64,000 nucleotides of DNA from Kineosporia aurantiaca JCM 3230 (GCA_000719025.1 JODP01000022.1:1-64000), one strand, 5' to 3'; positions 8,432 to 17,349 are shown, counted from the first letter of the stretch. The notes: a model not told the origin generated them from the letters alone. Translations and numbers: made by a program.

Positions 8432-9496
8432 TCAGGCCAGGTCGGCGAAAAATTCGGTGAGATCCGCCGCGAGCAGGTCGGGTTCGTCGTGCGGCGAAAA
8501 GTGCCCTCCCCGTGGCATGCGGGTGTATCGCACGACGTTGTAGGAGCGTTCGGCCCAGCTTCGCGGCGGCTGAGTCAGGTCGCCGGGAAATACAGCCACA
8601 GCGGTTGGAACATCCACACGGAGGACGCGTTCGGTCCGGCCTTCGGCGTAGTCCCAGTAGGGCCGGAACGACGTGGCGATAGTGTTGGTGTGCCAGTACA
8701 GCGAGGCCTGGGTCAGAATGGCGTCGTCGTCAAACCGGGCTCCCCATGCGTGGTATTTCTCCAGAAGCCATCCGAGCAGGCCGACGGGGGAGTCGGACAG
8801 CCCGTAGCTGAGTGTCGTAGGCCGGGTCATCTGCTGGTGCTCGTAAGCGCCTTCGGCGCTGAACCAGGCCGCCACCTCGGCGAGGTAGGTGCGCTCCTCG
8901 TCGCTGAGGGAGTCAAGGTCGTAGCGCACCGGGTCGGCAACGGACATGACATGGATGCCGGTGACCGCAGAGGGGTGGGCCTGGGCCAGCCGCGCGGTCG
9001 TGCCTGCCCCGAGGTCTCCTCCGTGCGCACCGTAGCGAGCGAATCCGAGGTGCTCGCTCATGAGGCGATACCACAGTTCGTGCGTGGGCATGGACACCGC
9101 TGTCACCAGCGCGCCCGGAAAGCCCGGTAGGCAGGGGACAATGACGGTGAACGTTTCGCTCAGCCGACGGGCGAGTCCCACGAGTTCGTAGAAGCTGCTG
9201 GGCCAGCCGTTGGTGAGCAGCAATGGCAGGGCGCCGCTGCGGCGGGCCTCGAACCGCAGATACCGAACCGGTACGGCATCAATGACGGCGCTGTGCCACG
9301 GCAGGGCGTTGATCGCTGCCTCGTGAAAGGGCCAGTCGTAGCCATCGGCCCAGTACTCGGCCAGCCGCCGCAGCTCACCGGCGGGAGTGCCCGCCGTCCA
9401 GGCCAGGTCGCCCGTACCCGGCCACGGCTGAGGCCAGCGGGTGGCCTGCAGACGGTTGCGCAGATCGCTGAGATCGTCTTCGGAAACAAGGATCAC
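8432..9496 (-). CDS. Epoxide hydrolase (EHN-type alpha/beta hydrolase)
   Basis: The 354-aa protein has the N-terminal epoxide-hydrolase lid (EDDLSDLRNRLQATRWP, then ELRRLAEYWADGYDW) followed by an alpha/beta-hydrolase core. TNGWPSSFYE forms the oxyanion region. AHGGDLGAG presents the nucleophile Asp161. MPRGGHFSPHDEPD carries the catalytic His near residue 334. The Asp, rather than Ser, marks a hydrolase that opens epoxides to vicinal diols. Length matches the family. The promoter region is shared with the divergent gene at 9677. Confidence 0.88.
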   Translation of the reverse strand: MILVSEDDLSDLRNRLQATRWPQPWPGTGDLAWTAGTPAGELRRLAEYWADGYDWPFHEAAINALPWHSAVIDAVPVRYLRFEARRSGALPLLLTNGWPSSFYELVGLARRLSETFTVIVPCLPGFPGALVTAVSMPTHELWYRLMSEHLGFARYGAHGGDLGAGTTARLAQAHPSAVTGIHVMSVADPVRYDLDSLSDEERTYLAEVAAWFSAEGAYEHQQMTRPTTLSYGLSDSPVGLLGWLLEKYHAWGARFDDDAILTQASLYWHTNTIATSFRPYWDYAEGRTERVLRVDVPTAVAVFPGDLTQPPRSWAERSYNVVRYTRMPRGGHFSPHDEPDLLAADLTEFFADLA

Positions 9497-9676
9497 ATCG
9501 ATGGAGGCTAGCTCAACCGGCCGGGGTCTCGGCCAGATTTACGTCACAGTGCAGGTGGCCCGTTCATAGGCAGCATCGGTCAATTGGACGTGGGTTGGAA
9601 GTCAAGTCGTATGACGGGTCCCCCGGTAGTGCCCGGTCCTTATTTTTGGAATCTCTCGACCTCGGAAGGATCAAGC

Positions 9677-10312
9677 ATGGCTATTTTCGGCATCATTGGA
9701 GCCGGCAACATCGGCCGAAACCTCTCGCTCGCCTTGCTGGCGAGAGGTCACCAGGTCGTCATCGCCAATTCGCAGGGCCCGCAAACATTGACGGCCTTGG
9801 TGGAGGACCTGGGTCCCGGCGCCCGCGCAGCCACGGCCGAGGAGGCCGCCGCAGCCGGCCAGTACGCCGTCGTGGCTATCCCGTTGCCTGCTACGCAGGC
9901 CGTCCCGGTCGCACCTCTGACCGGGAAGATCGTCATCGACACCTGCAACTACTTTCCCGACCGCCTGGGCCACGTGACGCGCATCGACGACGGCACGATC
10001 ACGGTGCCCGGCCTGCTGCAGGAACACCTACCTCTCAGCAAGGTGGTACGCGCGTTCAACCACATCGACGCCGGCAAGATCCCGACGGATGGTACCCCGG
10101 CCGGAACGCGCGACCGCCGCGCACTCGGCCTGGCCGGTGACGACGTGAGTGCCCGCACGTTCGTCGCTGGACTGTATGACGAACTGGGATTCGACGCGGT
10201 CGACCTAGGTCCTTTGGCTGAGAGCTGGCGCCTGGACGCCGGCCAGCCCACTTTCGTGGTGCGCCAGAACGCCGATCAATTGAAGGCCAATGCGGCTGTG
10301 GCCAAGCGGTGA
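9677..10312 (+). CDS. NADP-binding F420H2:NADP-reductase-like protein 2
   Basis: The 211-aa protein starts at ATG 9677, after GGAAGGA. MAIFGIIGAGNIGRNLSLAL is the dinucleotide loop, followed by GHQVVIANSQGP with the NADP-type Ser after the second strand. VVAIPLPATQAVPV, VIDTCNYFPDR and VVRAFNHIDAGKI follow the family order. The Asn-containing AFN motif is in the position of the F420-reductase substrate loop. It resembles the gene at 6163 but is not a close duplicate. Its GTGA overlap with the PAS fragment downstream suggests former co-translation. Confidence 0.82.
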   Translation: MAIFGIIGAGNIGRNLSLALLARGHQVVIANSQGPQTLTALVEDLGPGARAATAEEAAAAGQYAVVAIPLPATQAVPVAPLTGKIVIDTCNYFPDRLGHVTRIDDGTITVPGLLQEHLPLSKVVRAFNHIDAGKIPTDGTPAGTRDRRALGLAGDDVSARTFVAGLYDELGFDAVDLGPLAESWRLDAGQPTFVVRQNADQLKANAAVAKR

Positions 10313-10581
10313 GCATGTTCTTCACCGATGTGGTCGCGGCGGCCGGTGACGCTGTCATCACGACCGACTCAACCGGGCACATCACGTCCTGGAACCCGGA
10401 AGCTCAGGCTCTGCTGGGATTCTTGCCCGAACAGGCGATCGGGCAGACGCTGGCACTGATCGTCCCCGAGCCCTACCGGCCCCGACACGTGGCCGGCTTC
10501 CACCGAGGTCATTGCCTTTGGCCCAGAGCCGCACTCAGCTGCTGGCGAGAGGTAATGCCCAGCTTCGGGAAGACCTGGTAG
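10309..10581 (+). pseudogene. PAS-domain protein truncated by the LAL regulator gene
   Basis: GTG 10309 overlaps the upstream stop (GTGA). It begins MSMFFTDVVAAAGDAVITTD, and STGHITSWNPEAQALLGF, EQAIGQTLALIVPEPYR and RHVAGFHRG form a classic PAS fold with its FxR tail. Directly after FHRG (about 10509) the family sequence ends, and the remaining 23 codons are antisense to the 3' end of the LuxR gene. A PAS protein normally continues into an effector domain such as a kinase or cyclase. The break coincides with the neighbouring stop codon, pointing to a rearrangement junction. Confidence 0.65.
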
Positions 10582-13202
10582 AGATAGGTCCCGACCGTGC
10601 GGTGGGACAGGAACAGCCGGCTGCCGATCTCCCGGTTGGTGAGCCCCTGAGCGGCCAGGGTGGCGATCTGCAATTCCTGCACCGTAAGGATGTCAGTGGG
10701 TCCGGAAGCAGCATCCGGGCTGCGCTCGCCGGCGGCGCGCAGTTCGCGCCGGGCCCGCTGACCCCATGGGGCCGCGCCAAGCCGGTCGAACTGCTCGCGC
10801 GCTGCCCGCAGGGGGATCTTGGAGTCGGCGATGCGCCGTCGGCGCCGCAGCCACGCGCCGTAGGCGAGCTCGGCGCGGGCCCAGATGAACGGCCACGCTG
10901 TTGCCATTTCGGGTCCGGTGGCCGCGACGAACAGGTTTTCGTCGTCGCCCAGCAAGGCTTGGGCGGCGGCCATACTCGCGTGCAGACGCGGTGAAGGGCT
11001 GACCTCGAGCTGCTCGACGAGCTCGGCCAGCAGTGCCAAGGCCTGCGTGTGCCGGCTGGTCGCGGCGGCGGCCTCGGCCAGTTCGACAATGACCCAGGAC
11101 CGCAAGGTCGAATGGTAGGCCGGGTCATCACGGATGAAGAGACGGGCAAAAATGGTATACGCCTCGTCGTAGCGTTCCTCGCCGAGCGCAACCATTCCCT
11201 GGGCGCGCACAACCTGGGAAGGCCCGAACAGCGGCATCGCCCCGATCGCCTGGTCGATCAGCGCCGAGGCCTGCTGAGTGTCACCGCGCCCGGCCGCGAA
11301 CAGCGACTCACTCAGTAAGCTCGCTGATGCCCAGAGCGGCTGCCCGGTGTCGTCTGCCAGTCGGGCGCTTTCGGCCGCTGCCATCGCTCCGGAAGGCCAG
11401 TCACCGGTGAAGTACTGAGCGGATCCGAGCGCCCACAGGGCGGGAGCGAGGGTGGCGACCTGTCCGGCGCGGCGCAGCTGTTCGACCGCAGCCGTCATCG
11501 CCGAGACCTGCAGATGGCTGTCACCGACCGGACCGGCCGCCATCGCCAGCTCGTACAACTGTGTGCCGCCGGTGGTCCCGGGCAGGACCGCTCGTAGCTG
11601 TTTGAGGAGAAAGGCTCCCCGCTCGACGGGGGCGGCGTACGCGTACACCAGAAGCGAGGCGGGCAGATCCGGCGGCAGGTCGAGCTCATCCAGGGTCCTG
11701 GTCACCTGGCTCAGTACGTGTTCGTCGGTACCCTGCAGGTTGGCCCTGGCCACAACGCTGCGCAACAGCGCCAGCGCGGCCTGCGGGTACCCGGCGCCGC
11801 TGGACGCTCGCGCCCGGTCGACGGCAGCAAGGATCGTCTGCGCGGTCCACGGTCTGAAGTCGAAGATCTCGCTCAGGTACTCCAGTTTGGCCGCCTCGGC
11901 GGGCCCGATCTGCTCCTGGTCCACCTCCGACAGCATGTGGTCCAGCAACTGGCGTTCCCCGAGCTGGAAGGCCAACTCGCCACCGTCGAGCAGGCGGCGC
12001 ACGCGATCGGGCCCGCTTGCGCTGAGCCTGATCGCGTGACGTTGGGCTGCGAGGGCCACGGACAGGCCTCCCCGGCGTCTTAGGCCGCCAGCCATCTGCT
12101 CCAGCTCATCGGCCAGACCCCGGTCTGGAGCGGGAGTGATCGCGGCCAGATGCCAAGCCCGCCGTTCCGGCTGATCAGTCAGGACCTCGGCCAGGGCAAG
12201 GTGGCCCTGGCGTCGCTGTTCACCGTCGGCCTCCTCGAAAACGGCCGCGCGTACGAGAGCATGCCGGAAAGTCAGGCCGTTCTCGTCGAGACGGATGAGC
12301 CCGGCGGTGACGGCTGTCGCCAAGTCGATTTCGTCCACGGCGATGCCGGTCATTGCGCCGGCAGCCGCGAGGACCTCGGCCAGGTCGGCCCGCTCGTCGA
12401 GCGCCGCCGCGAGCAGGGCGGCCCGGACCGGAGCAGTGAGGGCCAGCGAGCGCGTCGTGAAGGTCTGCTGCAGTCGGGCGGTCATCGGCACCGGCCCGGG
12501 AAGGTAATCCACATCGGCGTGGGGCAGTTCGAGAAGGGCCAGGGGATTTCCCTGGGCCCAGCGCAACACCCGCGAGCGTGCGGCGGCGGGCAGAACGGGG
12601 TTGGCCCGGTCCAAGAGCCGCGCGGCTGCCTCGTGGCTCAACGGGCCCGTCTCGATGACCTCGTGGATGGTGTCGACGAGCGCATTGCGATAACCGGGTC
12701 GGATCGTGGCCAGCAGCATGACCGGATCGTCGTGCAGACGGCGGGCGACAAAAGCCAGCACCTGCGTGGTCTCTGGATCGAGCCAGTGGACGTCCTCGAC
12801 CAGGATCAGCACCGGCGCCTCGGCGGACAGCGCACCGAGCAGGTCCAGGATGGACAACCCGATGAGGAACGGCTCGGGATGCGCCTGGTCGGTCTCCGCC
12901 AGACCGAAGGCGGACAGCAGCGCCTGCCTGCGCTGAGGTGCCAGCCCGTTCAGATCCTGAAGCCGCCCGGCGAGGAGCGTGTGCAGGCCGGCGAACGGCA
13001 ACTGCGACTCTGCTGGGCTGCCCGTCGTCCGCAGGACGGTGGTCTTGGCCGCCTGGGCACGCCGAGCCAGTTCCTCTGCCAGGGCCGTCTTGCCGATGCC
13101 CGGCGCACCCGACAGCAGCACGGCCCTGCCCTGGTTGTCGGGGAAGGCCAGAAGGCGTCCGAGTGCCTCAAGTTCGCGGTCGCGGCCGATCAGAAGGTCC
13201 AT
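10509..13202 (-). CDS. LAL-type LuxR-family transcriptional regulator
   Basis: The 897-aa large ATP-binding LuxR regulator has a Walker A SGAPGIGKTA (residues 31-40) and Walker B LILVEDVHWLD near 132-142 in an AAA/NACHT-like ATPase. A long TPR-like helical region fills about 350-820. The C-terminal GerE helix-turn-helix (LTVQELQIATLAAQGLTNRE, then SHRTVGTYLYQVFPKLGI) ends at the C-terminus. Such proteins activate catabolic or biosynthetic operons in response to an inducer bound by the helical region; the target here is unknown. A 12-bp palindrome lies about 30 bases before the start. The gene is complete. Confidence 0.9.
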   Translation of the reverse strand: MDLLIGRDRELEALGRLLAFPDNQGRAVLLSGAPGIGKTALAEELARRAQAAKTTVLRTTGSPAESQLPFAGLHTLLAGRLQDLNGLAPQRRQALLSAFGLAETDQAHPEPFLIGLSILDLLGALSAEAPVLILVEDVHWLDPETTQVLAFVARRLHDDPVMLLATIRPGYRNALVDTIHEVIETGPLSHEAAARLLDRANPVLPAAARSRVLRWAQGNPLALLELPHADVDYLPGPVPMTARLQQTFTTRSLALTAPVRAALLAAALDERADLAEVLAAAGAMTGIAVDEIDLATAVTAGLIRLDENGLTFRHALVRAAVFEEADGEQRRQGHLALAEVLTDQPERRAWHLAAITPAPDRGLADELEQMAGGLRRRGGLSVALAAQRHAIRLSASGPDRVRRLLDGGELAFQLGERQLLDHMLSEVDQEQIGPAEAAKLEYLSEIFDFRPWTAQTILAAVDRARASSGAGYPQAALALLRSVVARANLQGTDEHVLSQVTRTLDELDLPPDLPASLLVYAYAAPVERGAFLLKQLRAVLPGTTGGTQLYELAMAAGPVGDSHLQVSAMTAAVEQLRRAGQVATLAPALWALGSAQYFTGDWPSGAMAAAESARLADDTGQPLWASASLLSESLFAAGRGDTQQASALIDQAIGAMPLFGPSQVVRAQGMVALGEERYDEAYTIFARLFIRDDPAYHSTLRSWVIVELAEAAAATSRHTQALALLAELVEQLEVSPSPRLHASMAAAQALLGDDENLFVAATGPEMATAWPFIWARAELAYGAWLRRRRRIADSKIPLRAAREQFDRLGAAPWGQRARRELRAAGERSPDAASGPTDILTVQELQIATLAAQGLTNREIGSRLFLSHRTVGTYLYQVFPKLGITSRQQLSAALGQRQ

Positions 13203-13231
13203 GGTCCTTGACGCTTGAAGTCAACATTTAT

Positions 13232-13243
13232 GTTCCATGGAAC
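13232..13243. promoter_or_regulatory. Palindrome upstream of LAL regulator gene
   Basis: GTTCCATGGAAC is a perfect 12-bp palindrome 30 bases before ATG 13202, in an AT-richer patch (TCAACATTTATG). The position fits an operator or activator site for the LAL gene. Binding is inferred. Confidence 0.35.
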
Positions 13244-13401
13244 CTTACTTCGGGGTTCGCGCCCTGTCCGCTCTGGCGAGGGACATCACACTGGTAGCTG
13301 AGCCTGGTCAGCCGAAGCCACGTGCGATCACCGCGTCGGCGCCACCCAACACGGGTCGCCTGACCTGGCCACTGCTCCGGGAAGCGATGTCCGTGAAAGG
13401 T

Positions 13402-13728
13402 TCAGATGTCGAACAGCTGATCCTGCTCGCCGTCGGGTACCGCCCGCGTCGGCGGCGCGGTCACGTCCTGATCGCGGGTGACCAGTTGCCAGCGCATCGC
13501 GTACTTGTCGTGCCGCACAAGACCCTCGTGGGCGAGCTGGTGCAGCGAGCGGCTGACCTGGTCGCCGACCAGGAGGACTTCCCAGGAGGAGCGGATATCC
13601 GCGGGGATCTGCGCCCAGAGGCGTTCGCGGATCTCGCGCAGCGTCATCCCGGCCGGCCCGGTGGCCAGGCAGGCCAGGATCCAGGTGTCGGTCTGGGCGC
13701 TGAGCTGCTTGCTGTCCATTGCCGACAT
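13402..13728 (-). CDS. Small winged-helix-like protein (duplicate-block member)
   Basis: The 108-aa product begins MSAMDSKQLSAQTDTWILAC; a second possible start three codons on gives MDSKQ. Residues 25-75 (MTLREIRERLWAQIP, then QVSRSLHQLAHEGLVRHD) read like a winged-helix fold, with a recognition helix and a wing (AMRWQLV). The family is unknown to me. A frameshifted second copy lies at 17350-17464, which shares the first 15 residues and further DNA similarity. It follows the frameshifted membrane-protein gene in the same block. A regulatory role is inferred from the fold-like pattern only. Confidence 0.6.
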   Translation of the reverse strand: MSAMDSKQLSAQTDTWILACLATGPAGMTLREIRERLWAQIPADIRSSWEVLLVGDQVSRSLHQLAHEGLVRHDKYAMRWQLVTRDQDVTAPPTRAVPDGEQDQLFDI

Positions 13729-13772
13729 CTCATCACAGGAACGGCTGGACGTGGGGTCCTGAGGCGGATGGC

Positions 13773-14394
13773 CTAGGGCCGGCCACCGGAGCTGGGGGAG
13801 ATCCGGTAGCGGTCGGGCTCGGCAAGGAGATCGATTCGGCGCTGCAGGCGACGAGGCGCCATCCACATCGCGGCAATCAGTGCCGGCACCACTAGCACAG
13901 CAACGACGAACCACGGAGACCAGAAGATGGCCGCGGCTGCGAAGGCCACGGCGAACAGGGCTACGAAGAACGCTGCGAAAGGACGCGTCATCAGGCGCTG
14001 TTCGAGCTGGTCTTCGGCCAGGTCCCGGGCTGCGCGCCGGAGCCGGGGATCGGCCGGGATCGGCCCTCGGGTACTGGCTCGGATGACGGTCTCGAGCTCG
14101 TCAAGGTTGTCGATCTGCGTGACCCGGGCCGCTCGACGGTTGTAGCAGATGGAGAAGACGACCACGCAGGGGCCAATGGTCACGCCCCCCAACGGATCCG
14201 ACAATGATGTCGGTGAGGTCCTCCTGGTACGTCTGGAAGACGATGTGGTCGACCAGGCCGCACAGGAAGGCTCTTAGGGCTACAACCAAAATTGCAAAGG
14301 CGATCCGCACCCATGGGGGAGTGCTAGATCCAGTCGTCGCGTAATAGGCAATTGTTGATGTTGGCCGCCTCTGCGCCAGTCGGCAATCGCACAC
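13773..14394 (-). pseudogene. Membrane protein, copy 1, frameshifted at a G6 run
   Basis: Two minus-strand frames together encode one protein similar to the intact copy at 17489. The first (from about 14394) has WVRIAFAILVVALRAFLCGL and VDHIVFQTYQ. The second has RRAARVTQIDNLDELETVIR, RGPIPADPRLRRAARDLAED and two C-terminal helices (AAAIFWSPWFVVAVLVV). They meet at six consecutive C (14185-14190 on the plus strand). Removing one base would join SVGG to VTIGPCVVV and restore the frame. It is a real lesion, a slippery site or a sequencing error. No ATG corresponds to the start used by copy 2. Confidence 0.6.
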
Positions 14395-14724
14395 CGGTGG
14401 GTGGGAGGACGCTGGTCGGCGAAGGGCTGGAAGACCTTTTCGATCGGCTTGCGCGACGCGAGATCGACTGCTGGCCCGGGGCCCTTGGGGTGGATTTCGG
14501 TGGCGATCGTGACGAAGTCCTGACGATCTTAGCTTGGCTCTCAGGTCGGTCCCGGATAGGTGAAATGTCCGTCAACGAACATTTCTCCGTTTACAAGAAC
14601 AGTGCCACAATTCAGCGAGCTACCCGTTGCCGGAAGAGCTCATCTAACGCCGAGTACAATCCGTCTCTTAGACGGTGGCTGATCTCGTCAGCCGACCGGC
14701 AGGGCTGCTACCGCCCTCGTGTCA
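14395..14724. other. Degraded part of duplicated block, copy 1
   Basis: No intact gene is visible. On the minus strand near 14630-14700 a reading ADEISHRLRD matches AEEIGHRLRN at the N-terminus of the copy-2 membrane protein, but it leads to a stop after 27 codons. This marks the stretch as a decayed counterpart of 18111-18259. Confidence 0.45.
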
Positions 14725-14875
14725 GCTGAGGAGCATCTCGAAACCCGCAGTTCTTGGAGCCGTCGATGAACGCGGTGATCCCCGTGCTGGTGCAGGCCAG
14801 AATCGCGCCGTCCACGGATGGCTGCCGTCCAGGTCGGCCGCGTCAACGGTTTGCTTCCTGATAGGCATACGAGAG
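14725..14875 (-). pseudogene. DUF397 protein remnant (copy 1)
   Basis: The minus strand reads AILACTSTGITAFIDGSKN, matching the DUF397 C-terminus AVLTCTSAGVAAFIDGAKN of the intact gene at 18287. The ending GFEMLLS, similar to EFDTLLG, is in a different frame. The upstream part is also out of frame, so at least two frameshifts are present. DUF397 proteins are small partners of DUF5753-type XRE regulators; no XRE gene remains beside this copy. Confidence 0.6.
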
Positions 14876-15232
14876 CAAGGAATGTGACGCTCAGCTGACT
14901 CGGTCCTGACTGCCGGAGCGCCAGATTGCGCCGCTGACACAGGAGAAGGCGCCGTGTTGCTCAAGACGGCTGCTCCGGGAATGGCGTCCCGCCGGTGCAG
15001 TGTGTCCGGTGCGTGATGGCACGCCACCCTCTGAATTTCATTCGTCGAGTACGGTCGCGGGCGAACTTGGGTACAGCGTCCTGTCCACTCAGAAACTTCG
15101 GCTCACGGAGGCTTGGAACGCACCTGTGCTGTAATGATTCCCACCGGTAGGTGCTACCCGCTCCATGATCCAGATTGCTGCTCTCGACGAATTCGCGAGT
15201 TTCTAACGTTCCAGCTGTGACCTTTGCCAGGA
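14876..15232. other. Intergenic stretch, nothing recognised
   Basis: No reading frame shows conserved motifs. It separates the DUF397 remnant from the end of the tRNA-binding-domain gene and may hold decayed sequence of the duplicated block. Confidence 0.4.
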
Positions 15233-15688
15233 CTACAGAATAGCCATTCTGCTGTTGAACATGTCCGCAAAAGGATGCTTTTCCAGGTACCGCTCGCGTG
15301 CTGGATCAAGCAGATCCAGAGGGTGACGCTCGTCGTCCAGATTCATGCCGACATAGACGCTGGGCAGGAGGACTGCCACCTCGTCGGGGCCGTCGTCCGT
15401 CCAGGCAAGCTCTTGCGAACTGCAGAGCATCCCGAACGAACTCTCACCCCGGAACGACTCTTGTCGCAGCTTGTGCCGCTTGTTCTGGCTACGGTCCAGG
15501 CGCGACCCTGGAGGGGCAGCAGGTACTAGATCGCCCGGGCACAGATAGCTGTGACCGCCGAAGACCACCTGACGCACGCCGTCCACCTCAGGTGTCTTGT
15601 ATCGGACGTCGGCCAGGAAAATGTGATCGCCATGGGGATGGGGCCGTACCGAGACGATCTCGGCCACAACGACTCCGAATGACTTCAA
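15233..15688 (-). CDS. Stand-alone tRNA-binding OB-fold protein
   Basis: The 151-aa protein starts at TTG 15688, with AGGA six bases upstream and 12 bases after the preceding gene's stop. Residues 5-115 follow the EMAPII/PheT-N-terminal tRNA-binding pattern: VVVAEIVSVRPHPHGDHIF, VVFGGHSYLCPGDLVPAAPP and FGMLCSSQELAW. The last matches the GMLCSEDELG hallmark of the PheRS beta-chain OB fold. No synthetase catalytic domain is present. The tail (LLDPARERYLEKHPF) is helical. Family knowledge supports structured-RNA or tRNA binding. Its operon with an XRE regulator suggests a sensing or accessory role, which is inference. Confidence 0.75.
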   Translation of the reverse strand: MKSFGVVVAEIVSVRPHPHGDHIFLADVRYKTPEVDGVRQVVFGGHSYLCPGDLVPAAPPGSRLDRSQNKRHKLRQESFRGESSFGMLCSSQELAWTDDGPDEVAVLLPSVYVGMNLDDERHPLDLLDPARERYLEKHPFADMFNSRMAIL

Positions 15689-15700
15689 GTACGTCCTCGC

Positions 15701-16672
15701 TCACACCAGATGCAGTGCCCCGTCGAAATGGTTTGCCCGCCGTCGAGTCACCTCATCGAACAAACGTGCGACGCGCTCACTCTCGAGCAGCGCGTACGTC
15801 TGGTGACTACGACTGGCGGGCTCGATGGTCGCACAGTGGGCGATGTTGTCGTCATCGGGGTCACGGTGCAAGAAGGTATCGATTCTGTCGGCTAGCGAAG
15901 CGTCGTAGCGTCGCAACATGCCAGGAAAAAGCTCGTAGAGAACGAAGCCGGGCACGCAGGACGTGGCTACCCGGAAGATCCGCAAATTTTCCCGCAGGCT
16001 GGCCGCGTCTTTTCGGGAGTGTCTACGTGCCGACTCCAGCAGCGCGGAGGCTGGAGCGTCGAGCGCCGGATCGGCGGGAATCACGTAGTCGTAGCGATAG
16101 CCGGCGTCGAGGTTGCGAGTGAGTGCCTCCATGAACTGACCGGGGGCGTTTTGCTGCTGGTCGCTGTCACTGCGAAGCAGCAGGACCTCCGTGTCCAGAA
16201 CAGTGGTGACGATGGTGGTGTGCCGACTGCAGGCTTCAACCACGGAGACCTCCTCCGGCGTCAAGACCCCGCCCAGGGCCGTCTGCTCGGCTTGAATCTC
16301 TCGAACGGTTGCGAGAATTTTGTCGCCAAGCATTGCGCCCGTCCGTGACACCAGGTCGTAAATTCCTGCGCCCCTAGTTTCTGCGTCCCGGATGGCAAGT
16401 TCCAGATGCCCGGCCAGGAAGCCCACCTCTGGCGTGCGCGGTGTGCTCTCCCGCCCGAAGACCAGGTAATCGAGGCTGACACCGAGAGCGTCGGCCAGTA
16501 AAGCCAGTGATTCCAGTGTGGGAGTGGCGCGCCCAGCGGTGTACTGGGACAGCGCCGAAGGGCTCATGTGCACGCGTTTGGCGAGTGTTCCGCGATTTCT
16601 CTTGTATTGAGCGTCCATGAGGTCGCGCAGGACTTGAGCAAACTTGATGCGATCGTCCATTTTCTTCATCAC
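15701..16672 (-). CDS. XRE-family regulator with long C-terminal sensor domain
   Basis: The protein is up to 323 aa; starts are possible at GTG 16672, ATG 16669 or ATG 16660 (MDDRIKF). Residues 8-72 form an HTH_3 domain (GTLAKRVHMSPSALSQYTAG, then PTLESLALLADALGVSLDYL). The remaining 250 residues contain HTTIVTTVLDTEVLLLRSD, RYDYVIPADPAL and RIFRVATSCVPGFVLYELFP. This resembles phospholipase-D-like or effector-sensing C-domains of some actinobacterial XRE proteins, but I do not recognise a named family. It is 12 bases upstream of the tRNA-binding-protein gene and divergent from the micro-genes at 16837, so it may control both. Confidence 0.8.
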   Translation of the reverse strand: MMKKMDDRIKFAQVLRDLMDAQYKRNRGTLAKRVHMSPSALSQYTAGRATPTLESLALLADALGVSLDYLVFGRESTPRTPEVGFLAGHLELAIRDAETRGAGIYDLVSRTGAMLGDKILATVREIQAEQTALGGVLTPEEVSVVEACSRHTTIVTTVLDTEVLLLRSDSDQQQNAPGQFMEALTRNLDAGYRYDYVIPADPALDAPASALLESARRHSRKDAASLRENLRIFRVATSCVPGFVLYELFPGMLRRYDASLADRIDTFLHRDPDDDNIAHCATIEPASRSHQTYALLESERVARLFDEVTRRRANHFDGALHLV

Positions 16673-16836
16673 CGCTCAAATTTGGCGCCAGGACCAACCA
16701 CCGTGGGGGAGTAAACGACTGGCCGTAGTTCAGCAGAACGGCCCTAACTATATGCCCGCTTCACAGCAGTTCGTACCATGAGGTAAGCGCGCGCGTCACC
16801 GGAATCTCGATAGGAGTTGATGACTGGAGGGTCACA

Positions 16837-16968
16837 GTGGCTGCACAAAATGCGGACGCGCGAGCGTTGCACCGCTCGCGCGTCGCAGAACAGATCTCGT
16901 ATCATCGGAAGCCGAAATCCACGGTCCAGCTTACGCCGGACGGTGGCATCTGTCAGGGGCAATCGTGA
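16837..16968 (+). CDS. 43-aa hydrophilic micro-protein
   Basis: GTG 16837 lies six bases after a strong GGAGG. The 43-aa product begins MAAQNADARALHRSRVAEQI, is basic in its middle (YHRKPKSTVQLTPDGG), and ends ICQGQS. Its TGA (16966-16968) overlaps the GTG of the next micro-gene in a GTGA junction, which supports translation of both. It faces the divergent XRE gene, with 164 bases between. No homologous family is recognised. A peptide signal, small regulator or toxin-antitoxin partner are all possible. Confidence 0.5.
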   Translation: MAAQNADARALHRSRVAEQISYHRKPKSTVQLTPDGGICQGQS

Positions 16969-17132
16969 ACGGGGCGCGTGCGCTCCTGATCGGCTTGGCC
17001 CTCTGTTGGCTGGTCTTGGCCTTCTGGAAAGAAATTCTGGCCATGGTCGCAGTCGCCATGTTGGCTCTCATGTTCTCCGGATTCATACTGGTCATCTCGC
17101 AAATCGCGGCGATGATCGCGCAGAGCAGTTGA
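16965..17132 (+). CDS. 55-aa two-helix membrane micro-protein
   Basis: Starting at GTG 16965 (coupled to the upstream stop, with AGGGGC before it), the product is a 55-aa, very hydrophobic peptide. It has helix ARALLIGLALCWLVLAFW, a short charged turn KEI, then AMVAVAMLALMFSGFILVIS and a polar end QSS. The layout resembles small integral membrane proteins of actinobacterial mobile elements or type I toxins, but no family can be named. Its coupling to the 43-aa gene and position opposite an XRE/tRNA-binding operon are the main clues. Confidence 0.55.
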   Translation: MNGARALLIGLALCWLVLAFWKEILAMVAVAMLALMFSGFILVISQIAAMIAQSS

Positions 17133-17349
17133 GCGTCGGCATCTGAAATGTCAGGACGGCGTCGGACGTCCAGGAGTCCGGCGTCGTCCTCACATCGAAG
17201 GATGCCCGTCTCGTCCTTCTGGCTGCCACCACCGTTGGTGCCCTGCCTTATCGAGGGACAGCACGACCGTCTAGCAGCTATGTCCGGTGTCCATGTTTCG
17301 ATCAAGATCTGGCACGGCGCTCTCCACCACCTCGGCGGCGAGGGTGCGG

